A DNA stretch of 37,919 nt from Verrucomicrobiales bacterium (GTDB taxonomy: Bacteria > Verrucomicrobiota > Verrucomicrobiia > Verrucomicrobiales > DEV007), in contig JARGOZ010000058.1 of assembly GCA_029213025.1 (NCBI GenBank), positions 1 through 37,919 of the forward strand, given 5' to 3'. Below the pieces are notes generated by a model that did no database searches, was not told where the DNA came from, and saw nothing but the letters and a program-made list of their open reading frames with translations. The position numbers and the translations under genes were made by a program. Below, in pieces: positions 1 to 8,498 of the stretch (position 1 is the first letter of the stretch; every line of letters starts with the position of its first letter).

Positions 1-398
1 CACTTCATCGATGCAATGATTCGACTGCTGCGACGATCCAGTTGAATAGCTACGACGACTTTTTCCCCTTCATAGACCCGACCGAGTTGCTCCGCAAAGG
101 GCAGCAGCAGGTCTTTCGCCAGGCCCCAGTCGAGGAAGGCACCCATTTTCGGGTGAACACTGAGCACTTCCAGACAGGCAAATTCCCCGACCTGGGCGAG
201 CGGCGTCTCAGTGGTAGCGATGATCCGGTCCTTCGAATCGAAATAGACAAAGACATCGAATTCCTCACCGGGTTCCGCGTCTTCCGGTAGATATTTGGAC
301 GGGCACAGGATCAAACCGTACTCGCCGCCGTCGAGCATCAGGCCGCGGTCCGATTCCTCGACCGCCATTAATTTGTTCCATCTCCCCGGATTTGCCAT
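1..398 (-). CDS. cvfB: CvfB/YitL-family S1-like RNA-binding protein, N-terminal part (3' end outside window)
   Basis: The leftward reading frame is open from an ATG at 398 to the window edge, giving about 132 residues. The start MANPGRWNKL, then LDGGEYG, TTETPLAQVGEFA and GAFLDWGLAKDLLLPFAEQ, matches the N-terminus of CvfB/YitL proteins, where these segments form the first S1-like OB folds that bind RNA. An inner ATG at 368 would remove the conserved first ten residues, so 398 is preferred. It is the last visible gene of the leftward operon, starting 26 bases after the stop of the membrane protein ending at 425. Family members are cytosolic; their precise physiological role outside staphylococci is not settled. 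Family assignment is confident; the length cannot be judged because the gene is cut. Confidence 0.85.
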   Translation of the reverse strand, partial: MANPGRWNKLMAVEESDRGLMLDGGEYGLILCPSKYLPEDAEPGEEFDVFVYFDSKDRIIATTETPLAQVGEFACLEVLSVHPKMGAFLDWGLAKDLLLPFAEQLGRVYEGEKVVVAIQLDRRSSRIIASMK

Positions 399-424
399 AG
401 GAGAGCCAGTTTCGCTCAAAGGAG

Positions 425-2356
425 TTATTCCTCAACCTCAAGCTGTCTTCGAATCTCGGAGAAATAGCGCAGAACCTGATTTCGACGGGTCAAAGGCAGG
501 GTTTGTTCGTCGAGAGCTTCCTCTTCGACATCGATAAAATTCTTTACGATTTCTTTGCGGCTCAGTTTGGCCTGCTCCTGTTTGGCTGCACCGCCCTCGA
601 CGGCGCGAAATTCGGAATCACCTTCGTTCAGCTGGGTGGTAACGCGGGACTCTTTCTCCGCCTTGGCGATGTCGCTGAGTTGATCAAACATCTCCATCGT
701 GCCGCTGCCGGCTTCATTGCCACCGGCCGATCCGTTGCCGTTGCCTCCGCCGGGCGTTGTGCCGCCGAGGCCTGCGCCCGGTGTATTCATACCAGGGGAA
801 GCACCGGGAATCGGGGCGCTGAGCATTCCGCCAAAACCGTTGGCTTCTTCGCCGCTTTCTTTGAGTTGCTGCATGGCCAGTCCGCCCTGTCCCGGTTCAC
901 CATCTTTGCCCTGGGCCGGTTGACCGGGAACCGGTGCCATCGCGCCTTTGCCACCATCCTGGCCTTTTTCACCGCCCGGCTGACCGGGGGCCGCATTTTG
1001 ACTCAGCGACCCGGGAACCGGCATATTGGCCCCACCCGTCTGGCCGGGCTGCGGGGTTTGCGGGGCCATCAAATTCTGCAGCTGCTGCGCCATCGGCATC
1101 GCTTCGACGGGCTTTAAGCCGTCGGGAAGAGGTTTCGGGGTGTCGGCGATTTTTTTCAGGCTCTCCAGTTTGCTGCCACTGATCTGGCTGCCGCTGTTGC
1201 GCAGCTGGGCGGCGAGCTTTTCGAGTTTCTTTTGGGCTTCCTCCCGCTGGGTGACGCGACGGAAGTGTTTGGAAAGAGCGTCAAATTCCCGGGCTGCCGT
1301 TTTGGGCTGGCGGGCGGTCATTTTCTGAGAGGCATTGCCAATTCGTTCGCCAACAGGCCGCGATTCGTCTTCCTCGGTCGCCTTTGCCAGGGCTCTTTCC
1401 AGCGCAATCGTAAAACGGTCAGCGGTTTCCCTTTTCAACTCGTCCTGATCCAATATCTCTGCTATGGCGGTGGATTGTTCAGCGACGAGATTCGAGTTTT
1501 TATCTTTGATTCCGATAGCCAGATCCGCCGTATCAGCGTGCTGACTCAATTCGCGAACAAATTCCTCCGAAGCCCATTGCTCATTCGATAAACCGAGCCG
1601 TTCGGCCAGTCTTTCTGCGGCGCGGGCTCTTGATTCCAGCGTGGAAAGAACTTCGCGTGCCGTTTGGCCTTCCGGGCTGGCGATTTCATCAGCGGCAACA
1701 TCAACGGAGGATTCCAGTTTTTTGAGTTCCTCTTTTTCGGTCTCGTCGAGGGCTTCGAGGCCGCTGAGGTCGCGGGCCGCTTTACGAATCCGTTCCGCTT
1801 CAGCGCTGGCGGATTCAATCATTTCCTCGGTTAACGTGGTGTCGCCGGGATCAATCGCCTTGCGTAAAAAAGGGGTGACAGAAAAGAGAACTGCAATGAG
1901 CGGTAGAATCCAAACTTTCGAAAGTCGGGGCAGAGGCAATGTCTCCGGCAGGCGCTTGATCGCTTCCCCAAGATCTTTCCGGGCGCGGTTGACGTGAAGT
2001 TCCTCGCCTTTGGTCAGTGCATTGCGTTTGGTTTGGAGAAAGAAAAACGCCGAGGAAAACCGGTCTTTCCAGCCGCCGGTCTGGTCAAACACCGATAATG
2101 CTTTGAGCGATTCGGGACGGGCGATCCAGCCCTTTACCAATCCGACCGCCAGCCAAATCAGGAAGAGTCCGGCTACCGCCCAAATTTCTCCGCTCCGCCA
2201 CTCCTGAGATCGACGCAGCGCGATGACCAGAAGAATGCCGACTGCACCTGCGATCCAGTGGCTGCGGTTCAGCCAGTTGGCAAAGGTCACCTGGCCGATT
2301 CGATTGCGAACCCGGGCGGCGGCACTTTGAAATGGCGATATATCGTGAATATTCAC
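425..2356 (-). CDS. Membrane-anchored coiled-coil protein with Gly/Pro/Gln-rich linker, function unknown
   Basis: The protein has 643 residues and begins at a GTG. Two hydrophobic helices near residues 32-50 and 58-76 and a third near 146-163 anchor it in the inner membrane. Residues about 175-420 are highly charged (Glu, Lys, Arg, Ala) and probably helical or coiled coil. Residues about 440-570 are a low-complexity linker rich in Gly, Pro, Gln and Asn. The C-terminus returns to a charged helix containing LPLTRRNQVLRYFSEIRR, a tail type seen in uncharacterised PVC membrane proteins. It starts 10 bases after the upstream secreted protein ends, so it is co-transcribed with the pair at 2367-6265. 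Membrane helices at the N-terminus with a long soluble part suggest a scaffold or sensor, but I do not recognise a catalytic domain. Confidence 0.7.
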   Translation of the reverse strand: MNIHDISPFQSAAARVRNRIGQVTFANWLNRSHWIAGAVGILLVIALRRSQEWRSGEIWAVAGLFLIWLAVGLVKGWIARPESLKALSVFDQTGGWKDRFSSAFFFLQTKRNALTKGEELHVNRARKDLGEAIKRLPETLPLPRLSKVWILPLIAVLFSVTPFLRKAIDPGDTTLTEEMIESASAEAERIRKAARDLSGLEALDETEKEELKKLESSVDVAADEIASPEGQTAREVLSTLESRARAAERLAERLGLSNEQWASEEFVRELSQHADTADLAIGIKDKNSNLVAEQSTAIAEILDQDELKRETADRFTIALERALAKATEEDESRPVGERIGNASQKMTARQPKTAAREFDALSKHFRRVTQREEAQKKLEKLAAQLRNSGSQISGSKLESLKKIADTPKPLPDGLKPVEAMPMAQQLQNLMAPQTPQPGQTGGANMPVPGSLSQNAAPGQPGGEKGQDGGKGAMAPVPGQPAQGKDGEPGQGGLAMQQLKESGEEANGFGGMLSAPIPGASPGMNTPGAGLGGTTPGGGNGNGSAGGNEAGSGTMEMFDQLSDIAKAEKESRVTTQLNEGDSEFRAVEGGAAKQEQAKLSRKEIVKNFIDVEEEALDEQTLPLTRRNQVLRYFSEIRRQLEVEE

Positions 2357-2366
2357 GGGGGCAGAC

Positions 2367-4388
2367 TTAGTTGTTTTTGAACGTGTTCAAGACTCTTTCG
2401 ATTCGGCGACGAACTTCCGGATCGGGGTTCAGGTTCAGTTCGCGTCGCAGCATCGGTATAGCATGATAACCGAATTCGGGCAGTTCCCGCGTGGCCTGTT
2501 CGCGGATCTCCCAGTTTTCGTCCCCGAGTTTGGTCACTAACTCGGCTACTTTGACCCGGTTCTCCCGGTTCAGAGTCGGCCCGGCGGTTTCAATTTCCAA
2601 AATATCAATCGGAGGAATCACCCATTCCTGGCCCTGAACATCGAAATTCAGCTGATCCACCCGGAGAAATCCCTCGATCCGGCCTCCGTCCCACATTTCT
2701 GCGAGAAACGGGTGATTGACCGGATCCTCACTGCCATATCGCATGCTGCTGAGGCGGCGAATCTCCCCGGTTTTCAGCGTGACAGGCTGGCCACCGCTGA
2801 TCAGATCAATTTCCTTTTCCCGAATTGTTCCGTTGATCCACTGGTCCGCGGTGAGCCGGATCCGGGTTCCGGTGTTGGTATTGCCTCCGGTTACTGCCGG
2901 GAGAATCGCCCGGACCGAATTCAGATTCAAAGTCAGTTCTCCGACGTAGCCGGTGTTTACGATCAAATCGCGACCGGAGAGATAAACGAGGCATTCCGTG
3001 CCGTTTTTGAGCTTCACCTGGTATCCGGGGAAGTCGTCGGGAGCAGGGATCAGCCAGCTTAAATCAGCGAGAGAAAAAGAAAGTTCGCCCCACGGGGTTA
3101 ATCCGAAAAACAGCAGGTTGTCGTTGCCTTTCCATTTCAACTGGTCACCCGCCCAGGTCTGAATCATCGCTTCACCGGCGCGGTGCGGGACCGGCGGATG
3201 TTTCGCTATGACGAGGCGGTCCAGCTTTTCCATAGACAGTTTCATCTGCCCGCCGCTCTTCATCGCAAAGGTGATTTCCCCGGCCGGTATCTCGCCGGAA
3301 ATGATTTGGCCGTCCTTCAAAAACACCCGGACCTGGTCGCGCAGCCCGCGGTTTTTACCGGCGATTGCAGACACGTTGTCTACCGGAATGGTCGCATTGC
3401 CAAAGCCGGTATCGATCTCGAGGGGCCCGAAATTTGCCTTTCCAAACAGCCGGGTTTGCTCCCCGATGGCGAGCACATCGGTATCCGCCCGGTCGACGCC
3501 GAGGGACTCGATGGTATCGCCGCCGAGCAGCAAACCGCTACGCGATTGACGAACCGAACGGTTGGCGATGGTGTCCTGAAACGGATCGGGAATCGTCCGG
3601 CGGGCTTCTTCCAGAGAGTAGGCGTCAAACAGGCGCGACAGAGTTTTGCGATCAAATTGCGACGGCACAATCGTCTGCGCCACAACATGGGCGAGCCCTT
3701 TCGTTTCACCTGGATTCAGCGTGAGCTGGTATTGAAATTTCAGTCCATAGCGGCTCTGCGTGGATATCGTCGGCTTATCAGGTGCTTCCGGACCACACAG
3801 AACAAAGAGAAAAGCCCGGTTTGACTGCGATGATCCCGGAGTCACGAGGATACCGGTTTCGCCTTCGCTGAGCATGACCGGATCGATATTGGCGCGGTCG
3901 GTGACAGAGGTTTTGTAATTGCCGGAAAAGCTCGTCGCCAGCTCCACGGACAGAGTCACCGGGCTGGCTGATCCGTTGAAAAACAGTTCGAGATAACGCA
4001 GCGAACCTTTCTCCTCGTTAAACCGGATTCTGCGCACCACCTGGATTCCGGCGAGGCCGGGCATCGACCGACCGTGGATGACGAACTCTTTGCCGTCCCG
4101 CGTCATGCGCGGCTGAAAAGTCTCGAAATTTTGCTGATTCACCGAAAGCACCAACCCGCTGTTGACCATCGTGCTGCCGACCCGGCCGAGGACGCCGTTG
4201 CGCTCCACATTCCAGGAATTTCCCTTCCGGTCGGTGCGAACGCCTATGGCGGCCGGGATCAGGTTTTCCCCCGGTAGAGACAGCACGGCGGACGAAGTCG
4301 GCTCCGGCGATGCCAGGCTGTCCGATTGGGCCCGAAGGCCGGTGGCGGCCATTGCGAGGCCGAGAATAACAGATAAAAATGGTTTCAC
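2367..4388 (-). CDS. Secreted protein with repeated beta modules and a C-terminal HEAT-like segment
   Basis: The 673-residue product starts at a GTG that overlaps the TGA of the upstream gene in a GTGA, a translational-coupling arrangement. Residues 1-20 form a signal peptide ending in LRAQ. The body is beta-rich and contains several short modules of the form (L)KDGQIISGEI or LKNGTECLVYL, each followed by a leucine-containing strand. The same module recurs in the neighbouring protein at 4385-6265, so the two are paralogues. Residues about 613-672 read as helical repeat sequence (LGDENWEIREQATREL, then PEVRRRIERVL), like HEAT-type repeats. No catalytic motif is visible. Location is periplasm or outer surface; role unknown, possibly a scaffold acting with its paralogue and the coiled-coil membrane protein. 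Confidence 0.75.
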   Translation of the reverse strand: MKPFLSVILGLAMAATGLRAQSDSLASPEPTSSAVLSLPGENLIPAAIGVRTDRKGNSWNVERNGVLGRVGSTMVNSGLVLSVNQQNFETFQPRMTRDGKEFVIHGRSMPGLAGIQVVRRIRFNEEKGSLRYLELFFNGSASPVTLSVELATSFSGNYKTSVTDRANIDPVMLSEGETGILVTPGSSQSNRAFLFVLCGPEAPDKPTISTQSRYGLKFQYQLTLNPGETKGLAHVVAQTIVPSQFDRKTLSRLFDAYSLEEARRTIPDPFQDTIANRSVRQSRSGLLLGGDTIESLGVDRADTDVLAIGEQTRLFGKANFGPLEIDTGFGNATIPVDNVSAIAGKNRGLRDQVRVFLKDGQIISGEIPAGEITFAMKSGGQMKLSMEKLDRLVIAKHPPVPHRAGEAMIQTWAGDQLKWKGNDNLLFFGLTPWGELSFSLADLSWLIPAPDDFPGYQVKLKNGTECLVYLSGRDLIVNTGYVGELTLNLNSVRAILPAVTGGNTNTGTRIRLTADQWINGTIREKEIDLISGGQPVTLKTGEIRRLSSMRYGSEDPVNHPFLAEMWDGGRIEGFLRVDQLNFDVQGQEWVIPPIDILEIETAGPTLNRENRVKVAELVTKLGDENWEIREQATRELPEFGYHAIPMLRRELNLNPDPEVRRRIERVLNTFKNN

Positions 4389-6265
4389 TGGTCACCTCCC
4401 GTGGATTGCCAGGCTATGATGTGTCGAACCGGAACATTCCAGCTTTCCTTTTCCGAACCGATCAGCAGAGTCGTCTGGCTGATCCCGCCTTTGATCAAAT
4501 TTCCGTTCACCAACTCGATCTCGAACCGGGGCAGGGGAGAGCGCAGCGAAGGATCCAGCTTCCGCATCGAGACGATCTGCGAAGGCGAGACATCGAGCGC
4601 GGAAGTGCCGTCCACCACAGTGATCGAGGCTCCCTCCGCAAAGCCGCCTGCGTACAAATTATTTCCCTGAAGGATAAAGCCTTTTTCCGGCATGAGACCT
4701 TTCGGCACATCGGTCAGTTCGATCCAGCGCGCTTCGAAAAGGTCCGGTTGCGATGGTATGATGCCTTTCTGCCAAATCCGGCGAATGCTTCTCGGGTCGA
4801 CCGGGCGAACCTCTCCGCCGGCCAGAGTGAACTCGATTTTCTCTTTGCCCGGCAAAATGCTGATCGACGAACCGTCGGCAAGGCCGAGGCGGTATTCCGG
4901 CCAGGGACGGGACAAATATTGCAGTTCGGTGATTTCCTCCAGCTTCACCATCCGGCGTCCCCACATTGAAACCAGTGGAATATCGGCAGCGGACTTTTCC
5001 ACTGCCAACACCTCGCCGGAGCGCAGTTCAACAAAGGCAGCTGTCTTCGGCGGGGCGACTCCGTCCGTTTTGCCAAGAACAGGCAACAGCAGATTCAGTT
5101 CCGCGGGTTGCCATTCCTCCACCGACCATTCGCCGCCCACTTTGAGAGCAAAATCTTTCAATTCGATATCCCCGGCCAGCACCCGCCCGTCCCGTAAAAA
5201 TACCCGCGGGATTCGCCCGACTCCACCGCCGCCCTGGATCGCCGCGATGTCCGCCACCGGAATCACCGTTTCACCGTGGACAACCGTGGCTTCCTTTTTC
5301 ACTTCCCCTTCCAGTTGATTGCTTGAACTGAGCAGCAGCAGATCTTTGTCCTTCCGTTTTACCCCGAAGCGGGCGAGCAATTCATTCAGCGGCACAAGAC
5401 CGGTCAAACCCGGCGGAGGCCCCGTTTCATCAGGAAATGCCGTGGCCGGGAAATTGTGAACAGTTCCGGCCAGAGACGCAGGCACCCGCGAATGGATGAA
5501 TTGTTTGCGGTCGTAGAATTCCGAGGTGAGTCGGCTGATATCCTCGAGTTTACCTATGTTTCGGCGCAAAATCCAGTGCACCAGAGACCGGCTTTGACCG
5601 GCGGGAATGGAAAGATTGTAAGTCAGCACCAGCTCCCGCGAATTGGACGAAGCCGAGACAGCCGGGGATTTTCCCCCATCTTCGCTGCGCATCAAGATAA
5701 TCGTATCCTGCCGTCCGTCCGCCGCGCTGAACTTCACCGCGATGCCATGATCTCTCGGTGCCGGCGCTACTTTGGCTGTGCCGCTGAGGATACCGCCACC
5801 CGTTCCGACCAGATTTTGCCAGGGAAACTGAAAGGCCGATTTCAGTTCCACCTTAACATTCGCCGTCGCGCCGTTGTTTTTGATCGTATCGATCACCCGG
5901 ACGCCGCCCCTTTCCAAATCGAACCAGAACTGCCGGTTTACCTTGAGGGTTTTTCCCGCATCGGTCACAGAGAGATCCAGCTCGCCGGTGGCAGTGTTTT
6001 CCGTTAATTTTCCCGACTTCGGTTGGAAGGCTTTGCCATTGAGAAAAAGCTTCATGCCCGAAGGCAAATACTGTGTCGCTCCGGAAGTTAACGCGGCTTC
6101 ATTATTCGCCTGCCAGAGAAATCCGGCATCGTCCTGGTACTGCTCAAATTTCGGTGGAATTTCTTTATACTCCACAACCCGGCTTTCCGCGCGGGCATCG
6201 CTGCAAAACAGGAAAGCCGCAGCCACCACGCACCCTGAGAAAAAAAACGTAACCAGTCTGAACAT
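4385..6265 (-). CDS. Secreted beta-module protein, paralogue of the downstream 673-residue protein
   Basis: The frame is open to an ATG at 6331, but the ATG at 6265 begins a proper signal peptide (MFRLVTFFFSGCVVAAAFLF, then cleavage near ARA-ES), so 6265 is chosen, giving 626 residues. It shares with its downstream neighbour an N-terminal region with an RVIDTIKNNGA-type strand segment and the repeated module seen as RVFLRDGRVLAGDIELKDF. It lacks the C-terminal HEAT-like part. Its TGA overlaps the GTG of the next gene. It is the first gene of the leftward operon; the 5' flank carries three copies of a dispersed 22-nt repeat. No enzyme motif is seen. Gene duplication followed by divergence is the simplest reading of the pair. 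Confidence 0.75.
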   Translation of the reverse strand: MFRLVTFFFSGCVVAAAFLFCSDARAESRVVEYKEIPPKFEQYQDDAGFLWQANNEAALTSGATQYLPSGMKLFLNGKAFQPKSGKLTENTATGELDLSVTDAGKTLKVNRQFWFDLERGGVRVIDTIKNNGATANVKVELKSAFQFPWQNLVGTGGGILSGTAKVAPAPRDHGIAVKFSAADGRQDTIILMRSEDGGKSPAVSASSNSRELVLTYNLSIPAGQSRSLVHWILRRNIGKLEDISRLTSEFYDRKQFIHSRVPASLAGTVHNFPATAFPDETGPPPGLTGLVPLNELLARFGVKRKDKDLLLLSSSNQLEGEVKKEATVVHGETVIPVADIAAIQGGGGVGRIPRVFLRDGRVLAGDIELKDFALKVGGEWSVEEWQPAELNLLLPVLGKTDGVAPPKTAAFVELRSGEVLAVEKSAADIPLVSMWGRRMVKLEEITELQYLSRPWPEYRLGLADGSSISILPGKEKIEFTLAGGEVRPVDPRSIRRIWQKGIIPSQPDLFEARWIELTDVPKGLMPEKGFILQGNNLYAGGFAEGASITVVDGTSALDVSPSQIVSMRKLDPSLRSPLPRFEIELVNGNLIKGGISQTTLLIGSEKESWNVPVRHIIAWQSTGGDQ

Positions 6266-6335
6266 CACCACGGGGTAAACCCTAGCGTTTATCCTCCGTT
6301 TGAAAACCGGGAAATTGCGCTCTGTGGTCAATTAA

Positions 6336-6391
6336 ACAGGGTACAGTCCCTGATTCAACAGGGTACAGTCTGAGACTTAACAGGGTACAGT
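6336..6391 (+). repeat. Three direct copies of a 12-nt core (ACAGGGTACAGT) at exact 22-nt spacing
   Basis: Identical cores occur at 6336-6347, 6358-6369 and 6380-6391. The intervening 10 bases differ, except that TTAA or TTCAA tends to precede each core. The same core recurs at 12455-12510 and 33056-33116. Here no inverted partner copy is seen. The array lies between two leftward genes, upstream of the operon starting at 6265. Confidence 0.9.
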
Positions 6392-6409
6392 CCGGCGGGA
6401 ATCGCCGGA
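6391..6409. other. Short hairpin adjoining the repeat array
   Basis: TCCGGCG and CGCCGGA form a perfect 7-bp stem around a 5-base loop, directly joined to the last repeat core. It lacks a T-run on either side, so it is not a classical intrinsic terminator. It may still end or stabilise the transcript of the His-rich barrel gene. Confidence 0.45.
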
Positions 6410-6453
6410 GCGGGAACTTTCGAGGGAACTATCGCATCCCCCAATATTACTGC

Positions 6454-7875
6454 TTAATGCGCGTGGTCGTGATCGTGGCCTTCGCCACCGCCCCACTGCC
6501 AGCGGAATTGCAGCCAGGCTGCGTGCTCGCTTTCGAGGCCGTTGTCGTCACTGTAGTCGTATTGGATTCTCGCCTGGAGACGCTTGCTTTCTCCCGGGAA
6601 AAAGGTCAAAGCGGGGGAAATCCGGTGTCTTTCGTGAAGTTTCAGTTCGTCGCCGTCATCAATCGCTGAGACCCAGTCATACCTCATCGACAGGGTGGCG
6701 GAGTCGCTTAATCCATAATGCAGAGCGGTGGATGTTCCGTAATCGTTGTGATCGGCAACCTCTCCGTCTTCGGCCACGGTGAAATCGCGGGCCAGAAATT
6801 CACTCCGAAACAGCAGTGAACCACAGCCGAAACCGTCTTCTCCGCCACACAGCAGTTTTTCTAAACCTACTCCGTAAATGGAGGTGTCCTCCCCGAAGCC
6901 GTTTTCGCCGGTTACGTAGGATGCGGAAATGGCAGTCGTCTCGTCGCAGCCGATGTGAAATTTGTAGTCGAGCGCCAAAACCCAGTCGTTGAAGTTTGCT
7001 TCATCAGCATGGCCGCCTTCCTCCTCTTCTTCGCCGCCGTGAGCGTGAGTCCGGACACCGCCCCCGCCGATCGTCAGATCGCCGTTTCCGATGTGAACGA
7101 TGCCTTCGCCACCTTCGATGATCAGTTCGCCTTCATTGAGCATGCGGCTGTTGACCAGGTTTTGATTTACGAATTTCCACTGGTGAACGTGTTTTTCACT
7201 CTGCCAGCCGACCCGGCTCAGAAAGCGGCCACCACCGATCGCCAGATTGTCGGTTACATGATAGTGAAGAAAGGCTTCCTCCAGCTCACCTTCCCAGTCT
7301 TCTTCCTCTCCCCAATGGATAAAACCGGCCAGCAAACCGGTGATCTTTTGGTTAATATCGATGTGTAATTCCGGTTCGATTGCCTGGAAAGTCGCCTCAT
7401 GAAGCGGATCGTGCTCGGAGGTGGCAAAATCTTCAGCATTCGCTCCCCGCTCAAAGGCCCCGCCGGCACCGATCACGAATATCTCGGGGAAAAGAAAGCC
7501 GCCGATGTTCACCCCTGCGCCGGTAAAGATATTGAGTTCTTCGATGTGCTCGTGCTCATGCTCGCTGTGCCCGTGTTCGTGGTCGTGACCGCCTGCATGA
7601 TCATGACCGGAATGATCGTGCGCAGAGTGGTCGTGGTCGGAATGATCGTGATCGCTGTGAGCGGAATGATCGTGGCCGTGCCCTTCGTGACTGTGCCCGG
7701 AATGATCGTGATCATGGTCATGCTCGGACAGGTCATCGTCCTGACCAACAACGTATTCAAATACCTCGCTGTCGACATGGTCGTCGTGATTGTGGCTTTC
7801 CTCCTCCTGGGCGACCGCCACAGAAAGAAGAAGAAACGAAAGGGATGAAAATAGAAGAAACGGTTGAAGACTCAT
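6454..7875 (-). CDS. His-rich outer-membrane beta-barrel protein, probable metal (zinc-type) transport or binding
   Basis: The start at 7875 gives a clean signal peptide (about residues 1-22, ending VAVAQ) and 473 residues; the open frame from 7932 would only add a non-signal extension. Residues about 27-111 are dominated by HDH, HSGH and EHEH runs. Residues about 115-462 show alternating amphipathic strands, many with Gly and aromatic ends (SATLSMRYDW, ALTFFPGESKRLQ), as in outer-membrane barrels. A second His tail (GHDHDHAH) ends the protein, so the barrel's last strand is not the terminus. His-rich N-termini of this kind occur in zinc-regulated outer-membrane proteins. The gene diverges from a small HMA protein across two palindromic operators. 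Metal specificity is not visible; zinc is favoured, with copper, nickel or cobalt possible. Confidence 0.75.
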   Translation of the reverse strand: MSLQPFLLFSSLSFLLLSVAVAQEEESHNHDDHVDSEVFEYVVGQDDDLSEHDHDHDHSGHSHEGHGHDHSAHSDHDHSDHDHSAHDHSGHDHAGGHDHEHGHSEHEHEHIEELNIFTGAGVNIGGFLFPEIFVIGAGGAFERGANAEDFATSEHDPLHEATFQAIEPELHIDINQKITGLLAGFIHWGEEEDWEGELEEAFLHYHVTDNLAIGGGRFLSRVGWQSEKHVHQWKFVNQNLVNSRMLNEGELIIEGGEGIVHIGNGDLTIGGGGVRTHAHGGEEEEEGGHADEANFNDWVLALDYKFHIGCDETTAISASYVTGENGFGEDTSIYGVGLEKLLCGGEDGFGCGSLLFRSEFLARDFTVAEDGEVADHNDYGTSTALHYGLSDSATLSMRYDWVSAIDDGDELKLHERHRISPALTFFPGESKRLQARIQYDYSDDNGLESEHAAWLQFRWQWGGGEGHDHDHAH

Positions 7876-7888
7876 TATAGAATGCGTT

Positions 7889-7907
7889 AATGCAAAGTGC
7901 TTGCATT
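7889..7907. promoter_or_regulatory. Palindromic operator candidate 1 (metalloregulator-type box)
   Basis: AATGCAAAGTGCTTGCATT has perfect 7-base arms around 5 bases. Its size (19 bp) and arm style resemble boxes of Fur-family metalloregulators. It lies 14 bases upstream of the His-rich barrel start, where a bound repressor would block that promoter. Confidence 0.55.
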
Positions 7908-7925
7908 TAAAAGTGATTCTGTGAT

Positions 7926-7944
7926 AATGCAAGCAATTTGCAAG
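7926..7944. promoter_or_regulatory. Palindromic operator candidate 2
   Basis: AATGCAAGCAATTTGCAAG repeats the TGCAA-N5-TTGCA core of the box at 7889. The two centres are 37 bp apart. The site is 36 bases upstream of the HMA protein start. Two like boxes in one divergent promoter region suggest coordinated control of both genes by one regulator. Confidence 0.5.
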
Positions 7945-7980
7945 AGGAGACTTCCTGTTTTCCTATTTACCTACAATTCT

Positions 7981-8286
7981 ATGAAAAAAATCACACTGTT
8001 TACGATCGCGGCCATTGTCTCTGTTTCCATGAGTTCCCTGTTGGCCGATGATACCTACACCGCTCAGCTTTCCGGTGTTGAATGCGATGGATGCAAAAAG
8101 ACGATCGCCAGGTCACTGGCAAAGATTGACGGCGTAAAAACCATCCGAATCGTGAAAAACGCCGACGGCACCCATGCCATGACAGTCACGACTGACGATG
8201 GTACACAGATCACTGAAAAGCAGGCTGCGGAAGCGATCAAGCACGCAGAGCACTACAAAATCCAGTCCTGGAAAAAAGCCGACTGA
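7981..8286 (+). CDS. Secreted heavy-metal-associated (HMA, MerP-like) domain protein
   Basis: The 101-residue product starts at ATG 7981, which opens directly onto a signal peptide (MKKITLFTIAAIVSVSMSSL, cleavage near LLA-DD). The longer frame from 7897 runs through the operators and is unlikely to be translated. The mature part is one HMA fold: GVECDGC with Cys35 and Cys38 replaces the usual GMTCxxC metal loop, followed by a helix (TIARSLAKIDGVKTI), strands and a second helix. Such domains bind soft or borderline metal ions through the Cys pair and pass them to partners. Divergent placement next to the His-rich barrel and the shared boxes suggest a periplasmic metal chaperone in the same response. 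Confidence 0.8.
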   Translation: MKKITLFTIAAIVSVSMSSLLADDTYTAQLSGVECDGCKKTIARSLAKIDGVKTIRIVKNADGTHAMTVTTDDGTQITEKQAAEAIKHAEHYKIQSWKKAD

Positions 8287-8430
8287 CAGGCAGGGCGGGG
8301 CGAAGTAGCAATCAGTCTGGAAGAAAAGTGGGGGAGAGTCGTATCTACGATTCCGGCACCTGTGTTTTCCTGGTTGCCGTCATCGAGCTTGGCGATTAAC
8401 CGGCGAGTTCCGGCGGAGAGCATTAAAAAA

Positions 8431-8454
8431 ACCGCTTTCCTTTCGGAAAGCGGT
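8431..8454 (-). terminator. Intrinsic terminator of the barrel gene 8499-9479
   Basis: ACCGCTTTCC and GGAAAGCGGT form a perfect 10-bp stem with a 4-base loop. On the minus strand it is followed by a run of seven T residues (A-run at 8425-8431 on the plus strand). The stem starts 44 bases after the minus-strand stop. On the plus strand it could also stop the HMA transcript, though only CAAAA follows. Confidence 0.85.
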
Positions 8455-8498
8455 CAAAATACCAAGTGCGTTTTATAGTCTTGTCTGACTCTAAAGGC

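Noticed and set aside
6336..6391. Possible CRISPR array (regular 22-nt spacing)
   Set aside because: The conserved core is only 12 bases with 10-base gaps, only three copies occur, and there are no cas genes; other copies are inverted.
6391..6409. Intrinsic terminator
   Set aside because: The stem has no following T-run on either strand; listed only as a hairpin.
7399..7848. Open frame opposite the His-rich segment, Val/Met-rich
   Set aside because: Its composition is the complement of His/Asp codon repeats; the minus-strand frame has a signal peptide and barrel.
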